From assembly GCA_028693165.1 (NCBI GenBank), contig JAQUVX010000003.1:124001-188000 (forward strand): a stretch of 64,000 nt of DNA. Reading direction: 5' to 3'. Below, piece after piece: positions 25,644-34,152 of this stretch. The notes beneath the pieces are model-generated. The model was not told the origin of the DNA, did no database searches, and worked only from the letters and a program-made list of their open reading frames with translations. The position numbers were made by a program, and so were the translations under genes. The first letter of the stretch is position 1. The number at the start of each line of letters is the position of its first letter. The stretch is from Lachnospiraceae bacterium (lineage in GTDB: Bacteria > Bacillota > Clostridia > Lachnospirales > Lachnospiraceae).

Positions 25644-27692
25644 ATGAGTATGACGATTGCACTGGCGGGTAACCCAAACTGTGGTAAAACAACGTTGTTT
25701 AATGAACTGACCGGTTCCAAACAGCATGTAGGAAACTGGCCTGGCGTTACGGTAGATAAGAAAGATGGTGTCTATAAGAAAAACAAGGAAGTGGTTATCC
25801 TGGATCTTCCGGGAACATATTCCCTGTCTCCGTATTCCGCGGAGGAGATTGTAGCGCGTGATTATATTGTAAAAGAAAAACCGGATGCGGTGATTAACAT
25901 CGTGGATGGTACCAGCATCGAACGGAACCTGTATCTCTCCCTTCAGGTGATGGAGACCCAGATCCCGATGATCATTGCCATGAACATGATGGATGAGGTA
26001 GAGGCAAGAGGCGATAAGATCGACTGCGTGAAGCTTTCCGAACTGCTGGGAGTTCCGGTTATTCCGATCACAGCCCGCAGCGGCAAGGGATTGAAAGAAC
26101 TGATGGATGCGGCGATCGAGGTGGCGAAGAACCACCAGAAGCCGACCCAAAATGACTTGTTCGACAAAGAACTGGAAGATACCATTGAGGCGATTGCAGA
26201 TGTGCTGGGCGGCGACAATGCCGATGAAAGCTACTGGGAAGCAATCAAACTGGTTGAGAACGATGAGGTAGTAGGAAAGACGGTTCCTGCGTCAAAAAAA
26301 GATGCAGTGAAGGCACTCGTTGATACGGCAAACAAGAACGCAGACGGAGATGCCGAGGCGAAGATTGCAGATTACCGCTATCAGTACATAAGCAAGCTCG
26401 TGAAACAGTGTGTAAAGAAAGCGCATCAGGGTCACGTGGAAACCAAATCAGATAAGCTGGATAAGGTTCTGACCAACCGTTTCCTGGCACTTCCGATCTT
26501 TGCGGGCGTGATGTATATCCTGTTTGCCTGCGTGTTCAGTGAGAACTTCATGTTCATCGAAGGGCTTCCGAGTCCGGGCGTATGGCTGGCTGGTATTGTG
26601 GAAACCGTATGGGGCGCAATTCAGGGCGGAGTTGTCGGCGCAGTAGAAGCCGCCGGTGCATCGGCCTGGGCCGTAGATCTGATCAACAGCTGTATGGATG
26701 GTATTGGTGCGGTAGCAGGCTTCCTGCCGCTGGTTCTGGTTCTGTTCCTGCTGATGTCATTCCTTGAGGACAGTGGTTACATGGCGCGTGTCGCGTTCGT
26801 TATGGACCGTATTTTCCGCCACTTCGGACTGAGCGGACGTTCCTTCATCCCGATGCTGATGGGCTTCGGCTGTTCTGTTCCGGCTCTGATGGCTGCAAGA
26901 ACGCTGGAGAGTGATAAAGACCGTAAGATTACCATGATGATCACACCCTTCATGTCCTGCGGTGCAAAACTTCCGATTTATGCGATGTTTGCTGCAACTT
27001 TGTTTGCAGATCATAACCAGACCTCGATTATCTTCTCGATCTACATGCTGGGTATCGTTGTTGCGATCATCTCGGCACTGATCCTGAACAAGTTTGTATT
27101 TAAGAGCGATACTTCGAACTTCATTATGGAGCTGCCGACTTACCGTATCCCGACCTTAAAGAGCGTTCTGATCCATGCATGGGAGAAGGTAAAGGGCTTT
27201 GCAGTCAAGGCCGGTACCGTAATCTTTGCATCGACCGTTCTGATCTGGTTCTTGTCCAGCTTCAATTTCAGCGGCATGTGTGACATGGAAGAAAGCTTCC
27301 TGGCATCCATCGGTAATGCGATCAAATGGATCTTCCTTCCGCTTGGCTTTGCAGACTGGAGAGCATCCGTCGGTGTTGTAACCGGATGGATTGCAAAGGA
27401 GAATATCGTAGCAACCTTCGGACAGCTGTTCGGCGGTGTCAGCGATGAGGCGATTGAGGCAATTTCAGCCGGCGAGCAGGCACTTCCTGCAATCGGTGAA
27501 GTATTTAACAAGGTTTCCGCGTATTCGTATATGGCATTCAACCTGCTGTGTATGCCGTGTTTTGCGGCGGTTGGCGCAATCCGCAGAGAGATGGGTTCCT
27601 TAAAATGGACCTTGCGTGCAGTGGGCTTCCAGATGCTGACTGCATACATCGTAGCGCTCATCGTCAATACGGTTGGCAACCTGATTTTCTAA
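25644..27692 (+). CDS. feoB: Ferrous iron transporter FeoB
   Basis: GTP-gated Fe(II) importer of 682 residues. The N-terminal G domain has G1 GNPNCGKTTLFN, the switch/G2 WPGVTVDKK, G3 DLPGTYSL and G4 NMMD. A helical GDI-like domain follows to about 265. The membrane part contains two Gate motifs, visible around MGFGCSVPALMAART and FMSCGAKLPIYA, the latter with the conserved Cys proposed for iron passage. Likely Fur-regulated with the upstream feoA genes. Confidence 0.96.
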   Translation: MSMTIALAGNPNCGKTTLFNELTGSKQHVGNWPGVTVDKKDGVYKKNKEVVILDLPGTYSLSPYSAEEIVARDYIVKEKPDAVINIVDGTSIERNLYLSLQVMETQIPMIIAMNMMDEVEARGDKIDCVKLSELLGVPVIPITARSGKGLKELMDAAIEVAKNHQKPTQNDLFDKELEDTIEAIADVLGGDNADESYWEAIKLVENDEVVGKTVPASKKDAVKALVDTANKNADGDAEAKIADYRYQYISKLVKQCVKKAHQGHVETKSDKLDKVLTNRFLALPIFAGVMYILFACVFSENFMFIEGLPSPGVWLAGIVETVWGAIQGGVVGAVEAAGASAWAVDLINSCMDGIGAVAGFLPLVLVLFLLMSFLEDSGYMARVAFVMDRIFRHFGLSGRSFIPMLMGFGCSVPALMAARTLESDKDRKITMMITPFMSCGAKLPIYAMFAATLFADHNQTSIIFSIYMLGIVVAIISALILNKFVFKSDTSNFIMELPTYRIPTLKSVLIHAWEKVKGFAVKAGTVIFASTVLIWFLSSFNFSGMCDMEESFLASIGNAIKWIFLPLGFADWRASVGVVTGWIAKENIVATFGQLFGGVSDEAIEAISAGEQALPAIGEVFNKVSAYSYMAFNLLCMPCFAAVGAIRREMGSLKWTLRAVGFQMLTAYIVALIVNTVGNLIF

Positions 27693-27723
27693 AGGCGAAG
27701 CAACAACGTAAGGAGGTAAATTT

Positions 27724-27990
27724 ATGTCTGTCGAGGCAAAAAAAGGATTCATTATACAGGAGTTAAAGAAGAGCGGATGCAGAATCACCACACAGAGACA
27801 ATTATTGATTGATATTATCCTGAAGGACGAGTGCAGCTGCTGCAAGGAAATCTACTACCGCGCGGCGAAAAAGGACCCGAGCATCGGCATGGCAACGGTT
27901 TACCGCATGGTCAAGACTCTGGAGGAAGCCGGTCTGATTCAGCGCAAGAATATGTATCGCATCGACTGCGAGGCCGTTGCGACTGCTTGA
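27724..27990 (+). CDS. Mini-Fur: Fur-family winged-helix domain without the C-terminal half
   Basis: 88 residues match only the DNA-binding part of Fur proteins: LKKSGCRITTQRQLLIDIIL, then EIYYRAAKKDPSIGMATVYRMVKTLEEAGLIQR. The protein stops soon after the winged-helix wing; the dimerisation domain and its His/Cys/Glu metal sites are absent, and no continuation is seen in other frames before the terminator. A CSCC cluster at about residues 38-41 (ECSCCKEI) is the only obvious metal ligand group. Last gene of the feo operon, with AAGGAGG before the start. It may modulate feo or compete with full Fur. Confidence 0.8.
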   Translation: MSVEAKKGFIIQELKKSGCRITTQRQLLIDIILKDECSCCKEIYYRAAKKDPSIGMATVYRMVKTLEEAGLIQRKNMYRIDCEAVATA

Positions 27991-28031
27991 AGGGAAGCGG
28001 ATTCGGAACCAGACGAGGAGTAGAATTATGC

Positions 28032-28073
28032 AAAAACGGAATTTCCGGAAAATCCGGGGATTCCGTTTTTTTC
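28032..28073 (+). terminator. Terminator of the feo operon
   Basis: AAAACGGAATTTCCGG pairs with CCGGGGATTCCGTTTT around a short A-rich loop, followed by a run of T. Confidence 0.88.
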
Positions 28074-28141
28074 CTTCAAAGACTGGACGAGAAGACAAAA
28101 TTCGTATATGATAGGAGTAAACGATGCGGGGAGGGATACGC

Positions 28142-28510
28142 ATGCAAGAATCAGGGGAAAACTATCTGGAGACGATATTGATGCTGAAAGAGCGGCGGGG
28201 AACTGTCCGTTCCATTGATGTTGCCCGCGAACTGAATTTCAGCAAGCCGAGTGTCAGCCGTGCGATGGGAATTCTGAGGGAGAATGGGTTTATCACGATG
28301 GAGGGTTCCGGCGAGATCAAGCTGACCGAGACCGGACGGGCGAAGGCCGAGGAGATTTATGGCCGCCATCGCCTGCTGACTGCGTTTTTGCAGGAGGTTG
28401 CCGGTGTTTCTGACGAGATGGCAGAGGAGAATGCCTGCCGGATGGAACATATTCTGGATCAGGAGGTTGTGGACGGAATCAGCCAGTATATGAGGCAAAG
28501 ATCCACGTGA
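28142..28510 (+). CDS. DtxR/MntR-family metal-dependent regulator
   Basis: 122 residues. The N-terminal winged helix is ENYLETILMLKERRGTVRSIDVARELNFSKPSVSRAM, and the dimerisation/metal region has GRHRLLTAFLQEV and ACRMEHILDQEVVDGI, with His and Glu residues used for metal binding in MntR. The C-terminal SH3 domain of DtxR is absent, as in MntR. GGGAGGG stands 7 nt before ATG 28142; six extra residues from 28124 are unlikely. It lies between the feo operon and the G3E GTPases, and could regulate either. Confidence 0.9.
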   Translation: MQESGENYLETILMLKERRGTVRSIDVARELNFSKPSVSRAMGILRENGFITMEGSGEIKLTETGRAKAEEIYGRHRLLTAFLQEVAGVSDEMAEENACRMEHILDQEVVDGISQYMRQRST

Positions 28511-28526
28511 GAATTTATGCTCAGAG

Positions 28527-28562
28527 AACTGCCGTGGGGTGTCTTGACATTCCACGGCAGTT
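28527..28562. promoter_or_regulatory. Perfect 11-bp inverted repeat around the cobW-type promoter -35
   Basis: AACTGCCGTGG (28527-28537) and CCACGGCAGTT (28552-28562) are exact complements flanking a 14-nt centre that contains the TTGACA -35 box. No T-tract follows, so a repressor operator is more likely than a terminator. Confidence 0.6.
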
Positions 28563-28572
28563 GTGACAAAAT
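28544..28572 (+). promoter_or_regulatory. Promoter of the G3E GTPase genes
   Basis: TTGACA (28544-28549), 17 bp, then CAAAAT (28567-28572), about 55 bp before the start codon. Confidence 0.6.
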
Positions 28573-28626
28573 AGAGAGTTGTAGCAGGATAACTGCACAC
28601 TGAAAAGAAAAGAAGGTAAGAATACG

Positions 28627-29895
28627 ATGACAAAGATTGATATTATTTCCGGATTCTTAGGAGCCGGCAAGACTACATTTATTAAAAAGCTTCTGCAGGA
28701 GGCGATCGCAGGGGAGCAGGTTGTGCTGATTGAGAATGAGTTTGGCGAGATCGGCATTGACGGTGGATTTTTAAAGGATGCAGGGATCGAGATCCGTGAG
28801 ATGAACTCCGGCTGCATCTGCTGTTCTCTGGTGGGAGATTTCGGAAAGTCTCTGGAAGAGGTTCTGACCAAATATAAACCGGAGCGCGTGATCATCGAGC
28901 CGTCCGGCGTAGGCAAGCTGTCCGATGTCATGAATGCGGTCCGCAACGTGGCGAAAGATCTGGATGTGAAGCTGAACAGTGCCGTGACGATCGTGGATGC
29001 GAGCAAATGTAAGATGTATATGAAGAACTTCGGTGAATTCTTCAACAATCAGGTGGAGAATGCCGGAACCATCGTTCTGAGCCGCACGGACGTGGCGGAC
29101 GCGAAGAAGGTGCAGGATGACGTGGAGCTGCTTCGTCAGCACAATGGCGCAGCCAGCATCGTGACGACCCCGATCGAGCAGCTGAGCGGCGAACAGCTTC
29201 TGGAGCTGATCGAGAAGCCGGACACCATGATGGAGGAGCTGCTGGCTCAGGTCAAGGAGGAGCATGAGCATCATCATGACCATGGCGACGACTGCGGCTG
29301 TGGTTGTCATGACCATGAGCACGAGCACCACCATGATGGCGATGACTGCGACTGTCACGATCATGAGCATCATCATGACGATGATGACGATGACTGCGAT
29401 TGTCACGATCATGAGCACCACGAGCACCATCATCACGACGACGACCACGGCGACGACTGTGACTGCGGCTGCCATGACCATGAGCACGAGCACCATCACG
29501 ATGATGATGACGATGACCACGATCACGATCATGAGCACCATGACCATCACCACGATCACGGCGACGACTGCGATTGCGGTTGCCACGATCATGACCATCA
29601 TCACCATCATGCAGATGAGGTATTCAGCAGCTGGGGGTTGGAAACCATCATTCCCTGCGATAAGAAGGCGCTGACGGAGATCCTTGAGGAGCTGGCTTAT
29701 GGCAATGCATACGGCGATGTACTGCGTGCGAAGGGGATGCTTCCGGGCGAAAATCCGGGTGAATGGTACTACTTCGACCTGGTGCCGGAGGAGTATGAGA
29801 TTCGCATCGGCAAACCGGACTACACCGGCAAGCTCTGCGTAATCGGTGCGAATTTAAAAGAAGAAGCCTTGAACAAGGCATTTGGCAGAAGCTGA
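28627..29895 (+). CDS. CobW/G3E GTPase metallochaperone with a His/Asp/Cys-rich insert
   Basis: 422 residues. The G domain has Walker A SGFLGAGKTTFIKKLL, the metal-binding NSGCICCSL (CxCC) motif, a VIIEPSGVG Walker B region and SRTDVAD in the place of NKxD. The CobW C-terminal domain follows from about 330. Between them, residues 213-328 are almost only His, Asp, Glu, Cys and Gly, built from five modules containing DDCxC..HDH, with 13 cysteines in total. Such proteins deliver zinc or cobalt to client enzymes; the tract may store or sense metal. DNA of this stretch is repetitive and prone to length change. Confidence 0.9.
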   Translation: MTKIDIISGFLGAGKTTFIKKLLQEAIAGEQVVLIENEFGEIGIDGGFLKDAGIEIREMNSGCICCSLVGDFGKSLEEVLTKYKPERVIIEPSGVGKLSDVMNAVRNVAKDLDVKLNSAVTIVDASKCKMYMKNFGEFFNNQVENAGTIVLSRTDVADAKKVQDDVELLRQHNGAASIVTTPIEQLSGEQLLELIEKPDTMMEELLAQVKEEHEHHHDHGDDCGCGCHDHEHEHHHDGDDCDCHDHEHHHDDDDDDCDCHDHEHHEHHHHDDDHGDDCDCGCHDHEHEHHHDDDDDDHDHDHEHHDHHHDHGDDCDCGCHDHDHHHHHADEVFSSWGLETIIPCDKKALTEILEELAYGNAYGDVLRAKGMLPGENPGEWYYFDLVPEEYEIRIGKPDYTGKLCVIGANLKEEALNKAFGRS

Positions 29896-29923
29896 AAAAC
29901 AGCCAGAGGAGTAAATATAGATT

Positions 29924-30874
29924 ATGGGACCAATGATTGAAGATGAGGTGACACCGGTATTTCTGATTAATGGATTTCTGGAAGCCGGTAAGACGGAGTT
30001 CTTATCCTTTACGATGGAACAGGATTATTTCCAGACAGAAGGCAAGACATTGCTGATCGTGTGTGAGGAAGGCGATACCGAGTATGATCCGGCACTTTTG
30101 AAGGACACGAAGACTTCTGTGGTGTATGTGGACAGCCTGGCGGACATCTCCCCGGACCGGCTGACAGAGCTTGAGCTTCTGCACAATCCGGAACGTGTTC
30201 TGATTGAGTGGAATGGCATGTGGAATCAGGATGACCTGAAGCTGCCGAAGGACTGGACGATCTATCAGCAGATCACGATTGTAGATATGTCGACGTTCGA
30301 CCTCTATGTGAAGAATATGAAGTCGCTTCTGGCAGCGATGGTGCGCAACACGGAGCTGATTATCTGCAACCGGTGTGACGGAATCGAAGATCTGGAGCGC
30401 TATAAACGTATGCTGAAATCCATGAATACCAAATGCGATATCGTATTCGAGGACGAAAACGGCGAGATCGACGAGATTTCAGAGGAGGATCTTCCGTATG
30501 ATCTGAAGGCGGACGTGGTGAAAATCAGTCCGGAGGCATACGGTATCTGGTACATTGACTGTATGGATAAGCCGCAGCGTTATGTGGATAAGGTGGTGGA
30601 GTTTACGGCGATGGTACTCAAGTCTCCGGAATTTCCGAAGAATTATTTTGTGCCGGGCCGCATGGCGATGACCTGCTGCGCGGACGATATGACGTTCTTG
30701 GGCTATGTCTGCAAAGCGAAAGAGGCGAAGAACCTGGAAACGAAGCAGTGGGTTAAGGTTCGCGCGAAGGTAAAGCTGGAATACTGGCAGGACTATGACG
30801 GAGAAGGACCGGTGCTCTATGCGGAAGAAGTGGTTCCGGCAGAGCCGATCAAAGACGTGGTACAGTTTGGCTAG
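29924..30874 (+). CDS. G3E-type GTPase fused to a YcgQ/DUF1980-like domain
   Basis: 316 residues. The N-terminal half is a CobW-like G domain (INGFLEAGKTEFLSF Walker A, CNRCD in the guanine-recognition position) but lacks the CxCC metal motif. The C-terminal part from about 220 matches the extracytosolic domain family of YcgQ (DUF1980/TIGR03943): NYFVPGRMAMTCCADDM, LGYVCKA and WVKVRAKVKLEYW. No membrane segment is present, so here the domain is cytosolic and fused to a GTPase. It is 28 bp after the first GTPase gene and probably works with it in metal trafficking; that role is inferred. Confidence 0.8.
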   Translation: MGPMIEDEVTPVFLINGFLEAGKTEFLSFTMEQDYFQTEGKTLLIVCEEGDTEYDPALLKDTKTSVVYVDSLADISPDRLTELELLHNPERVLIEWNGMWNQDDLKLPKDWTIYQQITIVDMSTFDLYVKNMKSLLAAMVRNTELIICNRCDGIEDLERYKRMLKSMNTKCDIVFEDENGEIDEISEEDLPYDLKADVVKISPEAYGIWYIDCMDKPQRYVDKVVEFTAMVLKSPEFPKNYFVPGRMAMTCCADDMTFLGYVCKAKEAKNLETKQWVKVRAKVKLEYWQDYDGEGPVLYAEEVVPAEPIKDVVQFG

Positions 30875-30895
30875 ATTTGGCAGAACAAGATCGAT

Positions 30896-30943
30896 AAAAG
30901 AGGCGCAGCACGCGGAAGAATATCCTGTGTGCTGCGCCTTTTG
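30896..30943. terminator. Bidirectional terminator between the GTPase genes and arcC
   Basis: A long stem built on AAAAGAGGCGCAGCAC and GTGCTGCGCCTTTT, with A-run and T-run flanks, between converging genes. Confidence 0.88.
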
Positions 30944-30962
30944 AAACATCCATCAATGCGGG

Positions 30963-31901
30963 TTATTCGATCGTCGTGCCGGCCTTGCCGTCGATGCTGT
31001 CCTCTGCTTTTTCCATGGAGGTAATGATCGCGCTGCGGCCATTGCCTGCCTTGATGAAGGAGATGGAAGCCTCGATCTTCGGGAGCATGGAGGCAACTTC
31101 GAACTGCCCCTGTCTGCTGTATTCTTCTGCCTCTGCTGCGGTCATGCGGGTGATCGGTGTTTCCTGCGGGGTGTTGTAGTTTAATGCAACGTTGTCCACG
31201 CTGGTCAGAATCATCAGCACATCGGCGTCAACTTCCTTTGCAAGCAGTCCGCTTACCAGATCCTTCTCGATGACTGCGCTGGCGCCCTTTAAATCGGAAC
31301 CCTGTTCGAGAACCGGGATACCGCCGCCACCGCAGGAGATAACGATCTGATCCGCATCCAGCAGAGCACGGATCGCGTCAATCTCCACGATCGCTACCGG
31401 CTTCGGAGAAGAAACGATACGCTGGAAGCCCTTGCCTGGAACTTCGGTCACGTAGTTGCCCTTCGCCTCCTCGGCATCGGCTTCTTCGCGGCTCATGAAA
31501 CGGCCGATCTTCTTGATCGGATTGTAGAAGGATTCATCGTAAGGATCCACGGTAACCTGAGACAGCACGGTGGATACGGATTTGTAAATGCCGCGGCGCA
31601 GCAGTTCTGCGCGGATGCCGTTTTGCAGGTCATAGCCGATGTAACCCTGGCTCATGGCGGAGCAGACAGACATGGGAGCCGGGGTAAAGCCCTCATTCTC
31701 ATGGTTCTTGCACAACTCATTCATAGCGGTATGAATCATGCCGACCTGCGGTGCGTTGCTGTGTACGACAGCGACCTGCCAGCCATTCTGGATGAAGTCT
31801 GCAATGACTTTGGCGGTGGGGCCGACTGCGGCTTTCTGCTCCGGAAGATTAGTTCCAAGGGCATTGTGCCCAAGGGCCATAACGATTCTTTTCTTTGCCA
31901 T
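30963..31901 (-). CDS. arcC: Carbamate kinase
   Basis: Makes ATP from carbamoyl phosphate (or the reverse). The 312-residue amino-acid-kinase-fold protein begins KKRIVMALGHNALGTNLPEQ and carries VVHSNAPQVG, QIVISCGGGGIPV, EKDLVSGLLAKEV and ILTSVDNVALNY. The start at 31901 has AAAGAGG upstream; an in-frame ATG at 31958 would add 19 unconserved residues. It stands alone, without arcA or arcB, so it may serve purine or allantoin-type degradation or carbamoyl-phosphate supply elsewhere. Confidence 0.93.
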   Translation of the reverse strand: MAKKRIVMALGHNALGTNLPEQKAAVGPTAKVIADFIQNGWQVAVVHSNAPQVGMIHTAMNELCKNHENEGFTPAPMSVCSAMSQGYIGYDLQNGIRAELLRRGIYKSVSTVLSQVTVDPYDESFYNPIKKIGRFMSREEADAEEAKGNYVTEVPGKGFQRIVSSPKPVAIVEIDAIRALLDADQIVISCGGGGIPVLEQGSDLKGASAVIEKDLVSGLLAKEVDADVLMILTSVDNVALNYNTPQETPITRMTAAEAEEYSRQGQFEVASMLPKIEASISFIKAGNGRSAIITSMEKAEDSIDGKAGTTIE

Positions 31902-32061
31902 ATCGATACCTCTTTCTTTTATTCGATTTGCAACTGACGGGCAGTTGGTTCTGAACAATCATTTTACTCAGATTTATAGTAACATTATAGTGTTTCTACT
32001 GGAAAAATGCAACCGCTTTGTGTTATACTGAAAAGCAGAGTGACCGGAAGGAGGACGTGTT

Positions 32062-32832
32062 ATGACGGTTCGGATGAAACGGGTCCTGCTCCTGATCTGG
32101 CGGATGCTTTATCCGCTGCTGCTGTATCAGTTGATCAGTGAATTGGTATTCCATACGTGGCTTTCCACGCACGGCGGGATCGCAGAATCGATGGCGCTTC
32201 CGCTTACGGCACTGGCGGCTGGCTTGTCCTTGGTTCCGTTGGGGATTTTGTACCGGGTGCGATCCGGGCGGGAGCATGCGTGCCAGACGGCGCGTACAGG
32301 GCTGACCGTTTTCTGGTCCGCATTGGCCGGAATCGGAGCCTGCCTGCTGTTTAATTATGTGGTACTGCTTTTACCGTTTGTCACAAGGCGATACGAGGAG
32401 GCACAGGCGCTGCTTTTTCAGCCGTCCCTGCCGCTTCAGATTCTCTGCACCGGACTGGTGATCCCGCTCACGGAGGAACTGATCTTTCGTGGTCTGGCAT
32501 ACAGGTGCCTGCGAAGAGAATTTCCCTTTGCAGGAGCGGCAGTGATATCCGCTATCTACTTTGGATTATTTCACGGCAATCTGTTACAGGGCACATATGC
32601 TTTTATTTTAGGGCTGCTTCTCGCGTGGTTATATGAGAAGGTTGGTCGGTTGTCCGCGGTGTGGGCATTTCATGCGGCGGCTAATGTAACGGCTGTTGTG
32701 TGTTCTGCATCTGCTCTGCCGGTACAGAACGGGAATTCCCCGGCGGGACTGGCGGCAGTGATTGGCGGAGTGCTGATGGCGGCAGCATGTTATCAGATTT
32801 TACAGAACAAAGAGAGAGGAACCAAACGATGA
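32062..32832 (+). CDS. CPBP-family intramembrane metalloprotease
   Basis: 256 residues with about seven membrane segments. The glutamic CPBP (Abi/Rce1-like) signature is present as PLTEELIFRGLAYRCL (EExxxR) and YFGLFHGNLLQGTYAFILG (FxxxH), with a late HAAANVTA. Function in bacteria ranges from peptide-pheromone or bacteriocin self-immunity to unknown. Overlaps the downstream glycosyltransferase start by 4 bp (ATGA). Confidence 0.88.
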   Translation: MTVRMKRVLLLIWRMLYPLLLYQLISELVFHTWLSTHGGIAESMALPLTALAAGLSLVPLGILYRVRSGREHACQTARTGLTVFWSALAGIGACLLFNYVVLLLPFVTRRYEEAQALLFQPSLPLQILCTGLVIPLTEELIFRGLAYRCLRREFPFAGAAVISAIYFGLFHGNLLQGTYAFILGLLLAWLYEKVGRLSAVWAFHAAANVTAVVCSASALPVQNGNSPAGLAAVIGGVLMAAACYQILQNKERGTKR

Positions 32833-33848
32833 AATTACTTTCTATAGCAATTCCCTGCTACAATTCAGAGGCATACATGAGACATTGCATCGATTCTCTT
32901 CTTCCGGGCGGAGACGAGGTGGAGATTCTGATCGTGGATGATGGGTCCACGAAGGACAATACGGCGCAGATCGCCGACGAATATGAGGCACGTTATCCGG
33001 GGATCTGTTACGCGATTCACCAGGAGAACGGCGGCCACGGTGAGGCGGTCAATGCCGGTCTGCGGGCAGCTACCGGCATCTATTTCAAGGTGGTTGACAG
33101 CGACGACTGGGTCAATGAGGAGGCCTATGCGGAGGTTCTTCAGACGCTGCGGGAGTTCGTCATGGGCAATCAGACCCTGGATATGCTGATCACGAATTTC
33201 GTATATGAGAAGCAGGGCGCGAAGCACAAGCGTGTCATGCAGTACCGCACCGCGCTGCCGAAGCGTCAGCTCTGCACCTGGAATAAGGTAAAGATTTTTA
33301 TGCTGGGTCAGTACATTCTGATGCATTCCGTGATTTACCGCACAGAGATGCTGCGGGATTGTGGACTGGAGCTGCCGAAGCACACCTTTTATGTGGATAA
33401 CATTTTCGTCTTCCAGCCGCTTCCGTCGGTCAAGACCTTCTATTACCTGGATGTGAATTTTTACCGCTACTTTATCGGAAGAGACGATCAGTCGGTCAAC
33501 GAGTCGGTCATGATCGGCCGCATCGATCAGCAGCTGCTTGTGACGAAGCTGATGCTGGGCTATTATCATGAATCAAAGATTGTCAGCTACAAGCTGCGTC
33601 ATTACATGGTGCGTTATCTGGAGATCATGATGACGGTATCATCCATTCTGGCGATCAAATCCGGGACCGAGGAGAACATGGAGAAAAAGCAGGAGCTGTG
33701 GCATTATCTGCGCAAACAGGATTTACTGCTGTTCCTTCGCCTGCGCTGGGGTTTCCTCGGCCAGAGTATGAATCTGCCGGGCAAGAGCGGCCGCACGGTG
33801 TCGATTGCGGGCTACAAGATCAGCCAGAAATTCTTTGGATTTAACTAG
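32829..33848 (+). CDS. Family 2 glycosyltransferase
   Basis: 339 residues with a GT-A fold: LLSIAIPCYNSEAYM, EILIVDDGSTKDNT and the DxD-like KVVDSDDWVN. The C-terminal region (about 230-340) is an uncharacterised helical tail with no membrane span. The 4-bp overlap with the CPBP gene shows coupled translation. The acceptor, probably a cell-surface glycan, is unknown. An ORF read further upstream (from 32700) overlaps the CPBP gene and is not used. Confidence 0.9.
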   Translation: MKLLSIAIPCYNSEAYMRHCIDSLLPGGDEVEILIVDDGSTKDNTAQIADEYEARYPGICYAIHQENGGHGEAVNAGLRAATGIYFKVVDSDDWVNEEAYAEVLQTLREFVMGNQTLDMLITNFVYEKQGAKHKRVMQYRTALPKRQLCTWNKVKIFMLGQYILMHSVIYRTEMLRDCGLELPKHTFYVDNIFVFQPLPSVKTFYYLDVNFYRYFIGRDDQSVNESVMIGRIDQQLLVTKLMLGYYHESKIVSYKLRHYMVRYLEIMMTVSSILAIKSGTEENMEKKQELWHYLRKQDLLLFLRLRWGFLGQSMNLPGKSGRTVSIAGYKISQKFFGFN

Positions 33849-33880
33849 AAAAATTTTTGAAAAAAGTTGTAGAAAAAGTC

Positions 33881-33909
33881 TTGACAATTTACACAATAAA
33901 TTATATACT
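33881..33909 (+). promoter_or_regulatory. Promoter of the tRNA-Val/tRNA-Met pair
   Basis: TTGACA (33881-33886), 17 bp, TATACT (33904-33909), about 43 bp before tRNA-Val. Confidence 0.82.
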
Positions 33910-33952
33910 ACATAGGCAGTCTTGATGGAACACCAATCAGGACATCAGATAT

Positions 33953-34025
33953 GGGATCTTAGCTCAGCTGGGAGAGCATCTGCCTTACAAGCAGAGGGTC
34001 ATAGGTTCGAGCCCTATAGGTCCCA
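33953..34025 (+). tRNA. tRNA-Val (TAC)
   Basis: A full cloverleaf: acceptor GGGATCT/AGGTCCC, D-arm GCTC..GAGC, anticodon stem TCTGC/GCAGA with loop CTTACAA (anticodon TAC), and T-arm ATAGG/CCTAT with TTCGAGC. CCA is not encoded. Confidence 0.95.
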
Positions 34026-34041
34026 TACCTATCTAGAATAT

Positions 34042-34115
34042 GGCGGAATAGCTCAGTTGGCTAGAGCACACGGTTCATACCCGTGGTGTCGAGAGTTCAA
34101 ATCTCCCTTCCGCTA
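34042..34115 (+). tRNA. tRNA-Met (CAT), elongator type
   Basis: Acceptor GGCGGAA/TTCCGCT, D-arm GCTC..GAGC, anticodon stem CACGG/CCGTG with loop TTCATAC (CAT), T-arm GAGAG/CTCCC-type with TTCAAAT. It lacks initiator-tRNA features (the first pair is a normal G-U, and there is no GGG/CCC stack below the anticodon loop). An Ile2 tRNA with modified CAT is less likely. Confidence 0.88.
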
Positions 34116-34125
34116 CGAATCAAAG

Positions 34126-34152
34126 CCCCTTGAAAAATCAAGGGGTTTTTTG
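34126..34152 (+). terminator. Terminator of the tRNA pair
   Basis: CCCCTTGA pairs with TCAAGGGG around a 4-nt A loop, followed by TTTTTT. Confidence 0.9.

Noticed and set aside
29264-29674. Second long open frame (and an antisense one) through the His-rich tract, rich in Met/Thr or Val/Met
   Set aside because: These are by-products of repetitive CAT/GAC codons in the CobW gene. Composition is not that of a real protein.
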